Below, piece after piece: positions 1 to 8,457 of a DNA stretch of 64,000 nucleotides. How positions within the stretch are numbered: the first letter of the stretch is position 1; the number at the start of each line of letters is the position of its first letter. Source of the stretch: Prolixibacteraceae bacterium. GTDB taxonomy: Bacteria > Bacteroidota > Bacteroidia > Bacteroidales > Prolixibacteraceae. The position numbers and the translations under genes were made by a program. Location of the stretch: assembly GCA_003506435.1 (NCBI GenBank), contig DOAQ01000030.1, positions 1 to 64,000 of the forward strand, read 5' to 3'. The notes under the pieces are model-generated. The model did no database searches. It saw only the letters and a program-made list of their open reading frames with translations, and had not been told where the DNA came from.

Positions 1-190
1 GCCATATAATTGCATTTTGTATAATTTCAAGAACTGCTTTTATTAATTGCTAATCTATCAATCAAATTGGTTTAATTTATCTCAACAGAAAAGCACCAAG
101 TAAAGTTATAAAAACAAATATCAGATAATGGTCTAAACAAAAACTTCTTATCTGCTACCGTAATAGCCTACTACTACTGAACACTGCCAA

Positions 191-2131
191 CTATTCCGAC
201 ACCAGCATCAGCATTGAAATTGCAGGAACTTTTATGTGGCTTCCGGAGTAATTTTCAATTCCGGAACTGTCGATTTGCTGATCGCGAGCAACAATTTTCC
301 ACAATTTGTTTTCAGGCAAAGGGAATTCGATTTCCGATTTATTACCGTTGAAAATTAGTCGGATTTCCTTCCATTCGTCGCCGTTGGCATGTTCGGTGAG
401 CGAATAAGCAACAACACCGGGTTGGTAATGTTTCGAGAAGCGAAAATGGTGCCTGATCTGGTCGGACGAACGCATGCGAAAAGCCGGGTGCTGTTTTCGC
501 AGGTCAATTAATTTTCTGAAATAATTGAAAATATTGCTGTACCTGCTTTTTCGGTTCCAGTCTATCTGATTGATTGAATCGGGTGATTTATACGAATTAT
601 GGTCGCCCAGTTTTGTACGGGCCATCTCTGTTCCGGCATGGAGAAAGGGAATTCCTTGCGAGGTTAGAATGATCGCTCCGGCCAGACAGATCATTTTGCA
701 TATTTCCTCATCGTTTGCATCAGGCGAACTTAGTACCAGTTTGTCGAAGAGGGTGAAATTATCGTGGCACGACGCGTAATTCATGCACTGCCATGGTTCC
801 ATCGCCCAGGGTTTATCCGAACTTTCAACAAAGTGATAGGTAATTTGAGGATGAAAACAGGCGGCAACCATCCCGAATTTCACCTGTTCTTCGCGCAGTG
901 TTTGTCCGCTTACAAAACCTTTCGACTGCCCGTTGAAATTGTTCCCTTTCAGCGCGTCGCGAATATCGTCGTTGAAAACGGCAATACGCTTGAGTTGGGC
1001 AACATTATTTTTTACAGCCCGGTATTTTTCATCGAGCGGACTCTTATCGGCAGTCCAGCCTTCGCCGTAAAGTACGATGGCGGGATTTATCTGATCGAGC
1101 TTCGTGCGGATTTGGTTCATCGTTTCAATGTCGAGAATACCCATCAGGTCGAAGCGGAAACCATCGGCATGATACTCTTTTGTCCAGTAGCAAAGCGAAT
1201 CGACGATATATTTTCGCACCATCGCACGTTCCGAAGCAATTTCATTGCCGCAACCGCTGGCATCGGCAAAACCTCCGGCCCGGTTTTGCCGGTAAAAATA
1301 GCCGGGAATGGTTTGATTGAACACCGAACGGCGAGTGTAGCCGGTATGGTTGTACACTACATCGAAAATCACTCCAATCCCGTTCCGGTGCAACGCCTGA
1401 ATCAGTTGTTTCAATTCTTTGATCCGCGATGTTGTATCGGGATTGTTTGAGTAGCTGCCTTCGGGCGCATTGAAATTCTGTGGATCGTAGCCCCAGTTGT
1501 ATTGTTTTGCAGCATCGGCCTCGTCAACCGAATAAAAATCGTTTACAGGTAACAGGTGCACATGGGTAATAGCCAGTTCTTTCAGGTGATCGATGCCGAT
1601 TTTTTCTCCGGAAGCATTGGTCAGTCCTTCTTCCGTAAAGGCTAAAAACCTGCCTTTATTTTTAAAGCCGGAAGCCGGGTCAATAGAGAAATCGCGCACA
1701 TGCAATTCGTAAATAATTGCATCCACCGGATTTTCACCGGGGATTGGCACATCGGTTTCCCAGTCTTTCGGGTTAGTTTCTTCGGGGTCGAAAATCAGTC
1801 CCCGCCTCCCGTTTGTCCCGACGGCCCGCGCATAAATATCGGGAACTTCATTCAACGCTTCGCCGTCGTCAACCTTCAGCGTATAATACAGGTTTTTAAA
1901 GTTGCCGTTCAGCACGAGTTGCCACGTTCCGTTCACCGCAGGTATGAGATTTTCAACGAGCGTTGCATTGCCCGACGTACTGTTGTTGTAAATCCGGAAT
2001 TCGACGCTGTTGGCCGTTGGCGCCCATATTTTAACCGAAAGTTGTCCTTCCGAATAAAATACTCCCAAATCTTCGCCATCGTAAAACGGATAAACAGAGA
2101 AATTGATATGATTGAATTTCCAGTTTCGCAT
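191..2131 (-). CDS. pulA: Type I pullulanase (GH13 debranching enzyme)
   Basis: This 646-residue protein hydrolyses alpha-1,6 branch points in pullulan, glycogen or limit dextrins. The N-terminal ~110 residues look like a CBM48/early-set beta-sandwich, followed by a GH13 (beta/alpha)8 barrel. The type I pullulanase signature YNWGYDP lies near residue 211. GH13 conserved regions are clear: DVVYNHTG, DGFRFD with the likely nucleophile Asp328, YGEGW with the likely acid/base Glu357, and SCHDN. No signal peptide is visible, so it is probably cytoplasmic and acts in glycogen or maltodextrin turnover. The start codon lies two bases from the stop of the membrane-protein gene upstream, so the two are probably co-transcribed. 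It is not obviously linked to the polysaccharide loci further right. Confidence 0.94.
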   Translation of the reverse strand: MRNWKFNHINFSVYPFYDGEDLGVFYSEGQLSVKIWAPTANSVEFRIYNNSTSGNATLVENLIPAVNGTWQLVLNGNFKNLYYTLKVDDGEALNEVPDIYARAVGTNGRRGLIFDPEETNPKDWETDVPIPGENPVDAIIYELHVRDFSIDPASGFKNKGRFLAFTEEGLTNASGEKIGIDHLKELAITHVHLLPVNDFYSVDEADAAKQYNWGYDPQNFNAPEGSYSNNPDTTSRIKELKQLIQALHRNGIGVIFDVVYNHTGYTRRSVFNQTIPGYFYRQNRAGGFADASGCGNEIASERAMVRKYIVDSLCYWTKEYHADGFRFDLMGILDIETMNQIRTKLDQINPAIVLYGEGWTADKSPLDEKYRAVKNNVAQLKRIAVFNDDIRDALKGNNFNGQSKGFVSGQTLREEQVKFGMVAACFHPQITYHFVESSDKPWAMEPWQCMNYASCHDNFTLFDKLVLSSPDANDEEICKMICLAGAIILTSQGIPFLHAGTEMARTKLGDHNSYKSPDSINQIDWNRKSRYSNIFNYFRKLIDLRKQHPAFRMRSSDQIRHHFRFSKHYQPGVVAYSLTEHANGDEWKEIRLIFNGNKSEIEFPLPENKLWKIVARDQQIDSSGIENYSGSHIKVPAISMLMLVSE

Positions 2132-2133
2132 AA

Positions 2134-2682
2134 TCAGGTGTACAAACTTTTTCGCAGGCTCACATGCTTCGATTTAAACCGCCTCCCGTCAACATCTTCA
2201 AGAACGATCCGTCCCCAGTAGAAACGTTTCAGTTTCCGGTCGTGTTCGAAAAAACGGCTGAGTTCGATCGTTACGGTATGTGTTTTTCCTGCTTCTAAAT
2301 AAAGCGGATAAATCTCCCGGTTGTTCACTCTCTTTAACCTGAATTTTCGTATCGACCAAAGTTTTCGAAAGATTAGTATGGGCGCTTCGAGGTCGACGTA
2401 ACTGGTTCCTGTGTTTTTTATATTGACGGTCAGTATTTTGGGCCGGATCAGCCGGTCTTTGGTAAGTTCTACTTCGAGCTTTTTATATTTAAACCAGGAT
2501 TTCCAGCGACGGGGCTTGTATCCTTTCTTTTCCCGGATGAATGAAGACAATAATTTTATTCCTACGAAAAGTACGACAAGAACGGCCATCCAGAAAAGTT
2601 TATATCCTTCGGGACCTACCTGTTTTTGTGCCAGTGTAACAGAAGGAATCAAGAAAAACAGAATAAGAATGCGGATTTTCAT
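2134..2682 (-). CDS. Small membrane-anchored protein of unknown function
   Basis: The 182-residue product is not a family I recognise. It begins with a signal peptide (about residues 1-18, ending near TLAQ). A single hydrophobic segment follows at about residues 28-48, then a very basic stretch (KKGYKPRRWKSWFKYKK). The remainder, about residues 70-180, reads as a beta-sandwich: alternating hydrophobic strands, NIKNTGTSYVDLEAP, and an aromatic-basic end. The sequence suggests a membrane-anchored immunoglobulin-like domain facing the periplasm or cytoplasm. It sits two bases upstream of the pullulanase gene on the same strand, so co-expression is likely, but nothing in it points to a role in starch use. 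Confidence 0.75.
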   Translation of the reverse strand: MKIRILILFFLIPSVTLAQKQVGPEGYKLFWMAVLVVLFVGIKLLSSFIREKKGYKPRRWKSWFKYKKLEVELTKDRLIRPKILTVNIKNTGTSYVDLEAPILIFRKLWSIRKFRLKRVNNREIYPLYLEAGKTHTVTIELSRFFEHDRKLKRFYWGRIVLEDVDGRRFKSKHVSLRKSLYT

Positions 2683-2720
2683 CCTGTAAAAATAGGAACT
2701 TTTTTGGGATGGCGCATATT

Positions 2721-2759
2721 AAAAAGATTGAGGGCTTCACGCTAAGTGAAACCCTCAAT
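2721..2759 (-). terminator. Rho-independent terminator after the LytTR gene
   Basis: A 14-pair stem (2727-2740 with 2746-2759, one C-A mismatch, 5-nt loop) is followed on the minus strand by CTTTTTAATA. It lies just downstream of the response-regulator gene and separates it from the membrane-protein/pullulanase pair. Confidence 0.8.
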
Positions 2760-2787
2760 AACCTTAAAAATTATGCTCTGACTTCTC

Positions 2788-3537
2788 TTAAAAATGAAGC
2801 ACGTCTTTTATATTTTTATAACCTGCTTTGCTGACTTTTAGTTTGGTCTTGTCTTTCAGGATAACCACATACGATTCCTTTTCGTATTGCTGGATTTCGG
2901 CAATAAATTTTACCTGTACAATGTAGGAACGGTGAATCCGGATGAAATCTTTCGGGTTGAGGTGATCTTCGAAATATTTCATGGTTTTTTGTTTTGTATG
3001 CCGTCCTTCAGTGGTGTAAATCAGTACGTAATCATCGAGCGATTCAATATAGCGGATCACATCAACGGTGATGATGTTGATTTTATGCCGGTCTTTTACC
3101 ACCACGCGGTCGAGGTAACCTTCGCGCGGATAGTTGGTTAATTTTTCAATGCGTTCGGCAGGACTATCGTCTGACTGTACCCGTCCGACGGCTTTTTCAA
3201 TAGCAGCCAGTAGCCGGTCTTTGGCAAACGGTTTCAGCAGGTAATCAACCGCATTGAGTTCGAAAGCCTTCAGGGCAAACTGGTCGTAAGCTGTGGTGAA
3301 GATGATTTCTGGTTTGTGTTCGAGCAGTTCCAGCATCTCGAAGCCGGTAATTTTCGGCATCTGGATATCAAGGAATACCAGATCCGGCTTTAGCTCGTTG
3401 ATCATTTTTACCCCGTCGAAGCCATTTTCGCATTCTCCGACAACTTCCAGATCGGGGTTTTCCTTTAAATAGGTCTGAAGAAGGTTTCTTGCCAGTTCTT
3501 CATCGTCAATGATAATGGTTCTAAGCTTTTCGTTCAT
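2788..3537 (-). CDS. LytTR-family response regulator
   Basis: This 249-residue protein has an N-terminal receiver domain (about 5-120) with acidic pocket residues Asp11/Asp12, the phospho-acceptor Asp57 in VFLDIQMP, a Thr in TTAYD and a Lys in LLKPF. A C-terminal LytTR DNA-binding domain (about 145-247) carries the typical IRYIESLDDYV and FIRIHRSYIV motifs. It should be phosphorylated by the LytS-like kinase encoded immediately upstream, whose 3' end overlaps this gene by 17 bases, implying translational coupling. Its probable targets include its own operon, which also encodes two LiaI/LiaF-like membrane proteins. The regulated process is an inference: envelope homeostasis is the best guess. 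Confidence 0.93.
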   Translation of the reverse strand: MNEKLRTIIIDDEELARNLLQTYLKENPDLEVVGECENGFDGVKMINELKPDLVFLDIQMPKITGFEMLELLEHKPEIIFTTAYDQFALKAFELNAVDYLLKPFAKDRLLAAIEKAVGRVQSDDSPAERIEKLTNYPREGYLDRVVVKDRHKINIITVDVIRYIESLDDYVLIYTTEGRHTKQKTMKYFEDHLNPKDFIRIHRSYIVQVKFIAEIQQYEKESYVVILKDKTKLKVSKAGYKNIKDVLHF

Positions 3538-4585
3538 GGTCTTTTGTATTTTGCGGAATGCTTAAATTAACTTCAAAATATGTTTTATGGTCTTTGGTCT
3601 GTAAAAGGTCGGGGTTTTTATAAATAATTGCAAGTCTCTGCCTGATATTTCGCAATCCGATTCCTTCACCCTTGCGATGGACGGCATTCGAATCGTAATC
3701 GTTAATGATCGAAATATGAAGATACGACTCGTCGCAGGAGGTCGTGGTTTTTATCGTTACCTGTTCGGTCGTCTCGTAAACTCCATATTTGATTGCATTT
3801 TCAAACAAAGGTTGCAAAATCATGTTGGGAATTCGCAGGTTTCCACAGGTTTCTGAAATCTCGAATTCCGTGTTTAGCTTTTTCCCAAACCGAACTTTTT
3901 CGATACTTAGGTACAGCTTTATATTTTCAAGTTCTTTGTTGAAGGGAACTGTTTCTGTTTCGTCGTGCATCAGCGAGTAACGCATGAACGTAGACAGGTT
4001 GATGACCATTTCCTGTGCTTTTTCAGGATTGGAAATGGTAAGCGAGGAAACAGAATTCAAACTATTGAAAAGAAAGTGTGGGTTGATTTGCGACTTCAGC
4101 GCCTGCAATTCGGCCTCCCGTACCAAGGCCTTCAGCTCCGATTCCTGTTTAATTTTCTCCTTGAAATTCTGATAATAGCTGATGGCAGAAAAGAAAATAA
4201 CGAAGATGGCATATAAAATATAGCTACCCAATATTTTTTCCGGAAGCCTTGAATAAATCTGGCCAACCAAATCTTTATCAATCAATTTGGTAATACTGAT
4301 CCCCAGATAAAGCCAAATGGTCACAATAATTGTGGCAAAAACCAGGTGGAAAAACAAAATCCGGAGGATCGCATAATCTTCAAACCGGTTGTATTTTATG
4401 GCAAACCAGATAGAAAGGCCGATTGTAGGGTATGTCACCATTCCGATTAAAGCTTCAACCAACGCTGTTTTAAAAGCGGTATCGTAATAAAGCCACTGTA
4501 TGAAAACACCCCCAATCCCCAGGATCAGCCAAAAGACGAAGTAGGAAATCAGTAGTTTGTTATTTTGAAAAAATGGGTGTTTCAT
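3521..4585 (-). CDS. LytS/YehU-type sensor histidine kinase
   Basis: The 354-residue protein has four predicted transmembrane helices (about 11-33, 42-64, 72-95 and 119-138), a short coiled coil (about 140-165), and a His_kinase/HATPase module. The phospho-acceptor is His170 in QINPHFLFNSLN. The N box is FENAIKYG (Asn263) and the G box is GEGIGLRNIRQRL (about 307-319). There is no large periplasmic sensor domain, so the signal is probably sensed in or near the membrane, perhaps through the LiaI/LiaF-like proteins encoded just upstream. This resembles the intramembrane-sensing logic of Gram-positive Lia systems. The pair with the LytTR regulator is the common Bacteroidota two-component arrangement. 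Confidence 0.93.
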   Translation of the reverse strand: MKHPFFQNNKLLISYFVFWLILGIGGVFIQWLYYDTAFKTALVEALIGMVTYPTIGLSIWFAIKYNRFEDYAILRILFFHLVFATIIVTIWLYLGISITKLIDKDLVGQIYSRLPEKILGSYILYAIFVIFFSAISYYQNFKEKIKQESELKALVREAELQALKSQINPHFLFNSLNSVSSLTISNPEKAQEMVINLSTFMRYSLMHDETETVPFNKELENIKLYLSIEKVRFGKKLNTEFEISETCGNLRIPNMILQPLFENAIKYGVYETTEQVTIKTTTSCDESYLHISIINDYDSNAVHRKGEGIGLRNIRQRLAIIYKNPDLLQTKDHKTYFEVNLSIPQNTKDHERKA

Positions 4586-4653
4586 GGATAAAAAAGGTAT
4601 GCCGTTAATTTTTTTGTTTAAATATTGTCGGCGATATTGTCCGCTTTTGTGTA

Positions 4654-5367
4654 TTAAATGTGTTTGATCTCGACTCCTCCAAAGATGGACATTCCTTTGA
4701 TGATAATTGTTTTTGAAGGGTCGTAACTGGCTTGCTGAAAGGCTTCTCCTCTTTTGTCGGTAAATGCCCCGAAAATGGTGGTCACTTCGTTTCGTACGCT
4801 CCAGTCGAGTGGTATTTTAAAGCCACAGCCTCCGAAAATCGTTATACAATCGATCACCGATCCACTTTCAGAAGGAACTGCCCTGCGCAGGTCGTATTCA
4901 ATTCCGCCAAAAATTGATGTTGCTTTTCCACCTAAAAGATGTTGTGAATTGATAAATATCTCGCGGCCCCCGAAAATCACAAAGTCATCGAAGTAATCCA
5001 GCGAGGAGCTTTTGCTTCCCATGATCACTTCGTCTCTTTTTCCTTTGTGCTTCAGCAACATCGCAATCCCGATTGCCACCAGGATTGCAGGCCAGAATAT
5101 TCGCCGCACTTCCCTTGGTATATCAATTAAATCGGGAAGAAGGAAGAAAGTTCCCACCACGATCATAATCATTCCGCCGGTGCGGTTTCCCCCTAACAAA
5201 GAAATAACGCCGATACCGATAATAATCATCTGCCAGCTAATCAGTATATCGGTAATACTCCAGGGAATAATTTCCAGCTTTTCAAGGATTAAAAATCCAC
5301 CTATCAGAATCAGAATCACTCCAAAACAAAACCGTTTATTTCCTCCATGTTCGTGTTTCATACCCAC
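4654..5367 (-). CDS. LiaF-like membrane protein (LiaI-LiaF TM region plus C-terminal domain)
   Basis: This 237-residue protein has four closely packed hydrophobic helices (about 13-27, 41-59, 64-80 and 91-106), the pattern of the LiaI-LiaF-like transmembrane region (DUF5668). A soluble C-terminal domain follows, in which the motif IFGG/IFGA recurs at about residues 131, 152, 177, 198 and 228, suggesting a small repetitive beta structure as in LiaF-type cell-wall-active-antibiotic response domains. In Firmicutes, LiaF represses a histidine kinase of the envelope-stress response. A similar control of the downstream LytS-like kinase, 68 bases away on the same strand, is an inference from gene order. 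Confidence 0.82.
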   Translation of the reverse strand: MGMKHEHGGNKRFCFGVILILIGGFLILEKLEIIPWSITDILISWQMIIIGIGVISLLGGNRTGGMIMIVVGTFFLLPDLIDIPREVRRIFWPAILVAIGIAMLLKHKGKRDEVIMGSKSSSLDYFDDFVIFGGREIFINSQHLLGGKATSIFGGIEYDLRRAVPSESGSVIDCITIFGGCGFKIPLDWSVRNEVTTIFGAFTDKRGEAFQQASYDPSKTIIIKGMSIFGGVEIKHI

Positions 5368-5418
5368 TGAATTAAACTTTTTTAAAAATGCCTGATTTAT
5401 TTTAATAAGCCCAACAAA

Positions 5419-5793
5419 TTAAAACAATTTCGTTAGAATAACGATTCCTGCGACAATTAAAATCAAAGGAAAGAATATAATTAAAAGAATACCGGGAATC
5501 AAAATGAATTTTGGCAAAATGAACAGCAGCAGAAGAAACAAGATTAATCCGCCAATTAATTTTCTGCCAGCCAGTAGTATAATCCCGGCAATGATTAAAA
5601 CAACAGGCCATCCGATATGTACAAAAAAGTGGAAAACGTCACCAATGAAATGACCGATGCCGGTAAAAACAGAACCTATTCCGGGGATATTGATTCCCCA
5701 TCCGGAATTTTTCAGTATCAGCACAAGTCCGATAATGATGAGTATCCATGCCAGCGTTGAACCTGATCTTCTTTGTCGGTAATGATCTTCCAT
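5419..5793 (-). CDS. Small LiaI-like multi-helix membrane protein
   Basis: The 124-residue product is nearly all membrane. It has a short basic N-terminus (RQRRSGS), a helix at about 13-27, a glycine-rich stretch (about 32-50), and three further helices (about 57-75, 80-98 and 100-121). The pattern matches the LiaI-LiaF-like transmembrane region (DUF5668) without the soluble domain of its neighbour. It is the first gene of the inferred minus-strand unit that continues through the LiaF-like protein, the LytS-like kinase and the LytTR regulator. A related pair of multi-helix proteins in one operon suggests they interact in the membrane. Confidence 0.75.
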   Translation of the reverse strand: MEDHYRQRRSGSTLAWILIIIGLVLILKNSGWGINIPGIGSVFTGIGHFIGDVFHFFVHIGWPVVLIIAGIILLAGRKLIGGLILFLLLLFILPKFILIPGILLIIFFPLILIVAGIVILTKLF

Positions 5794-5903
5794 TTCAATG
5801 CAATTTTAAATTCGTTGTAAAAGTATGTTCCTGAAAAAATATATATTAAAGCAGATCGGTTAGTGATTGTGATTAATCGGTAAAAGGCCGCAGCCATAAA
5901 ATA

Positions 5904-5930
5904 AAAGAGCAGACAACCTGCCTGCTCTTT
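5904..5930 (-). terminator. Terminator after glnS
   Basis: A perfect 9-bp stem (AAAGAGCAG at 5904-5912 with CTGCTCTTT at 5922-5930, 9-nt loop) is followed on the minus strand by TTATTTTATGG. It lies 56 bases beyond the glnS stop codon. Confidence 0.75.
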
Positions 5931-5985
5931 CTGAATTTATTTAAGATAGAATGTGTCTCTTTACTCAGTTCTCACTACTTGCTAC

Positions 5986-7683
5986 TTATTTATTTTGTTC
6001 TTTCGACCATGTATCGCGCAGTTGAACAGTACGATTGAATACTAGTTTTCCTGGTGTCGAATCCGGATCGAGATTGAAATATCCCAGACGTTCAAACTGG
6101 AAATGGTCAAAAGGTTTCGATTGTTTCACGAACGGTTCAATGTAACATTCCGAAAGTACCTGCAACGAACCGGGGTTCATGAATTCCTTGAAGTCAACAT
6201 CTTTATGCCCGTCCGGCGTTTCGTCGGAAAACAGGCGGTCGTACAAACGAACTTCAGCTTTTACATTCTCGGTAACCGAAACCCAGTGCAAAGTCGCTTT
6301 TACTTTACGTCCATCCGGCGAATTACCGCCTTTCGAAGCCGGGTCGTAGGTGCAATGCAACTCCGTGATGTTCCCGTCCGCATCTTTAATTACATCAGTA
6401 CATGTAATAAAATAAGCATAACGCAAACGCACTTCGCGGCCTGGCGCCAACCGGAAAAACTTGTTGGGCGGGTTTTCCATGAAATCGTCGCGCTCAATGT
6501 ATATTTCGCGGGTAAACGGAACCATACGTGTTCCTGCTTCCGGGTCTTCCGGGTTGTTAACTGCTTCCAGTTGTTCAACCTGTCCTTCCGGGTAATTGGT
6601 GATGACCACTTTCAGCGGGTCGAGTACTCCCATTATTCGTTGCGCTGTTTTGTTCAGGTCTTCACGTACCGAATGTTCCAGCAGGGCAACATCGATCATG
6701 CCATCGACTTTGGTAACCCCAATACGGTCGGAAAAATTGCGGATTGAAGCTGGTGTGTAACCTCTTCTTCTTAATCCCGAAATGGTGGGCATCCGGGGAT
6801 CGTCCCAGCCTTTTACATGCTTGTCTTTTACCAGTTCAAGCAATTTTCGTTTGCTCATCACCGTATAGCTGAGGTTCAGCCGGGCAAACTCAATTTGTCG
6901 GGGACGGTAATCATCCGATTTCAACTGGTCGATAAACCAGTCGTACAACGGACGATGCACCTCAAATTCGAGGGTACATATTGAATTGGTGATGCCTTCC
7001 CAATAGTCGCATTGTCCGTGGGCAAAATCGTACATTGGGTAGATGTACCATTTGTCGCCGGTACGGTGGTGCGGGGTTTTCATGATGCGGTACAAAATCG
7101 GGTCGCGCATGTGCATGTTGGGCGAATCCATATCAATTTTGGCACGCAATACGCAATCGCCCTCGTTGAAACCGCCATCTTTCATCTTCATGAAAAGATC
7201 AAGGTTTTCCTGTACCGACCTGTTTCTGTACGGACTTTCCGTTCCCGGTCGGGTAGGAGTCCCTTTTTGCGAACTGATGGTTTCTGCATCCTGATCATCA
7301 ATATATGCTTTTCCTTCATTGATCAGCTTCACCGCAAAATCAAAAAGTTTATTGAAATAATCTGATGCATAATATTCACGGTCGCCCCAATCGAAGCCCA
7401 GCCAACGTATATCATCTTTTATCGAGTCAACGTATTCGGTTTCTTCTTTCGATGGGTTGGTATCGTCGAAACGCAGGTTGGTCAACCCGCCGTATTTTTG
7501 GGCTGTGCCAAAATTCAGGCAAATCGATTTTGCATGTCCAATGTGCAAATACCCATTGGGTTCGGGAGGAAACCGGGTATGGACACGTCCGTTATTTTTA
7601 CCTTCTTTAATTTCATCCTCAATAATTTGATGAATGAAGTTCTTTTTTACCGCAACTTCAGTCTCCTGATTTTTTTCACTCAT
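5986..7683 (-). CDS. glnS: Glutaminyl-tRNA synthetase
   Basis: This 565-residue class I aminoacyl-tRNA synthetase charges tRNA-Gln with glutamine in the cytoplasm. The ATP-binding HIGH motif is at residues 47-50 within PPEPNGYLHIGHAKS. The KMSKS-type loop appears as VMSKRK. The sequence RFDDTNP and the glutamine-specific DFAHGQCDYWEGITNS region match GlnRS rather than GluRS, and the C-terminal beta-barrel anticodon-binding domain is intact. The length agrees with bacterial GlnRS (about 550-560). It is a single gene with its own promoter box upstream and a terminator downstream. Its presence suggests direct glutaminylation rather than reliance on the GatCAB route. Confidence 0.98.
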   Translation of the reverse strand: MSEKNQETEVAVKKNFIHQIIEDEIKEGKNNGRVHTRFPPEPNGYLHIGHAKSICLNFGTAQKYGGLTNLRFDDTNPSKEETEYVDSIKDDIRWLGFDWGDREYYASDYFNKLFDFAVKLINEGKAYIDDQDAETISSQKGTPTRPGTESPYRNRSVQENLDLFMKMKDGGFNEGDCVLRAKIDMDSPNMHMRDPILYRIMKTPHHRTGDKWYIYPMYDFAHGQCDYWEGITNSICTLEFEVHRPLYDWFIDQLKSDDYRPRQIEFARLNLSYTVMSKRKLLELVKDKHVKGWDDPRMPTISGLRRRGYTPASIRNFSDRIGVTKVDGMIDVALLEHSVREDLNKTAQRIMGVLDPLKVVITNYPEGQVEQLEAVNNPEDPEAGTRMVPFTREIYIERDDFMENPPNKFFRLAPGREVRLRYAYFITCTDVIKDADGNITELHCTYDPASKGGNSPDGRKVKATLHWVSVTENVKAEVRLYDRLFSDETPDGHKDVDFKEFMNPGSLQVLSECYIEPFVKQSKPFDHFQFERLGYFNLDPDSTPGKLVFNRTVQLRDTWSKEQNK

Positions 7684-7721
7684 TTCAGCCCTTGATTTTT
7701 ATATTTTCTGACAGATAAGTG

Positions 7722-7729
7722 CAAAAGTA
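7722..7729 (-). promoter_or_regulatory. Candidate -7 box for glnS (TACTTTTG)
   Basis: On the minus strand the sequence TACTTTTG matches the Bacteroidota -7 consensus TAnnTTTG about 40 bases upstream of the glnS ATG. No convincing -33 TTTG was found at the expected distance. Confidence 0.5.
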
Positions 7730-7789
7730 AAAAATGATTTCCAACATAGGTTTTAATCGCAAAAAAAAGAAATAGTAAATCAGAAAATT

Positions 7790-7797
7790 TAAATTTG
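7790..7797 (+). promoter_or_regulatory. Candidate -7 box for folB (TAAATTTG)
   Basis: TAAATTTG matches TAnnTTTG and lies 28 bases before the folB ATG. The -33 element is not obvious. Confidence 0.5.
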
Positions 7798-7824
7798 TGC
7801 CGGAATAATCAAAAGCCTGAAAAA

Positions 7825-8175
7825 ATGGGAATTATCGAAATAGAAGGGATGGAATTTTTTGCTTACCACGGACATTACGATGTGGAGCAAAAGATCGGGA
7901 ACCGGTTTCTGGTTGACATATCTATTGAGTATGATTGTTCGAAGGCTGCGGATTCCGACCGGTTGGATGACGCTCTCGATTACCAAAAAGTTTATTTGCT
8001 GATAAAAAAAGAAATGGGGATTGTTTCGAATTTGCTGGAACATGTGGTACAACGGATACTTGATGCATTGAAAAGTCAATTTCCTGGAATACAGAAAGCG
8101 ACAGTGAAAGTTTCGAAGATGAATCCGCCCATGGGAGGGCTGATTGAAAAGGTAAGCGTTACCCTGAGCGCCTGA
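7825..8175 (+). CDS. folB: Dihydroneopterin aldolase
   Basis: The enzyme converts 7,8-dihydroneopterin to 6-hydroxymethyl-dihydropterin and glycolaldehyde in folate synthesis, in the cytoplasm as an oligomer. The 116-residue length is typical. Conserved residues are seen: Glu21 in YDVEQKIGNRF, Tyr53 in DALDYQKVY, Glu72 in LLEHV (pterin binding) and the probable catalytic Lys98 in KVSKMNPP. The ATG at 7825 (MGIIEIEGMEFFAYHG) fits family N-termini. An in-frame TTG at 7795 would add ten unconserved residues and would overlap the promoter box. It is a single gene, with tRNA-Cys following 63 bases later from its own promoter. Confidence 0.94.
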   Translation: MGIIEIEGMEFFAYHGHYDVEQKIGNRFLVDISIEYDCSKAADSDRLDDALDYQKVYLLIKKEMGIVSNLLEHVVQRILDALKSQFPGIQKATVKVSKMNPPMGGLIEKVSVTLSA

Positions 8176-8190
8176 CAAAAAAAGAAAGCT

Positions 8191-8221
8191 ATTGGCAGAA
8201 ATCAAAAATTTATTACATTTG
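8191..8221 (+). promoter_or_regulatory. Promoter of tRNA-Cys (ATTG-N19-TACATTTG)
   Basis: The -7 box TACATTTG (8214-8221) matches TAnnTTTG. A -33-like ATTG (8191-8194) is exactly 19 bases upstream. The tRNA begins 17 bases after the -7 box. Confidence 0.7.
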
Positions 8222-8238
8222 CAGTCCGAACAAAAAAT

Positions 8239-8309
8239 GGTTCCTTGGCCGAGTGGCTAGGCAACGGTCTGCAAAACCGTGTACGGCGGTTCGAATCCGC
8301 CAGGAACCT
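8239..8309 (+). tRNA. tRNA-Cys (GCA)
   Basis: A full cloverleaf can be drawn. The acceptor stem pairs GGTTCCT (8239-8245) with AGGAACC (8302-8308), with discriminator T at 8309 as in tRNA-Cys. The anticodon stem ACGGT/ACCGT encloses the loop CTGCAAA, giving anticodon GCA. The T arm GGCGG-TTCGAAT-CCGCC is perfect. CCA is not encoded. Confidence 0.97.
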
Positions 8310-8317
8310 CAAAAAAG

Positions 8318-8350
8318 CCCTTTTGTATTTTTCTTACAAGAGGGTTTTCT
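8318..8350 (+). terminator. Terminator after tRNA-Cys
   Basis: CCCTTTTGTA (8318-8327) pairs with TACAAGAGGG (8335-8344) with one G-T pair and is followed by TTTTCT. It lies directly downstream of the tRNA. Confidence 0.75.
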
Positions 8351-8360
8351 ATTTATACAG

Positions 8361-8404
8361 AAAAGACAAGAGACTCCTTAATTAAAAGTATCTCCTGTCT
8401 TTTT
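8361..8404 (-). terminator. Terminator of the keto-sugar operon
   Basis: AAAAGACAAGAGA (8361-8373) pairs with TCTCCTGTCTTTT (8392-8404) with a single A-C mismatch. On the minus strand it follows the oxidoreductase stop codon at 8458 and ends in TTTTCTG. It may act in both directions between the convergent units. Confidence 0.7.
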
Positions 8405-8457
8405 GGATTCAATTGGTTATAGTTCCGTATGTGGATTTGTAAAAACAATAGTCTTCT

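Noticed and set aside
1..190. Possible gene or regulatory element at the left edge
   Set aside because: No coding frame, hairpin or promoter box stands out in this AT-rich stretch.
764..1450. A 228-codon plus-strand frame
   Set aside because: It lies inside the pullulanase gene on the opposite strand and has no recognisable motif.
5402..5611. 69-codon minus-strand frame
   Set aside because: It overlaps the small LiaI-like gene in another frame and lacks membrane or domain features of its own.
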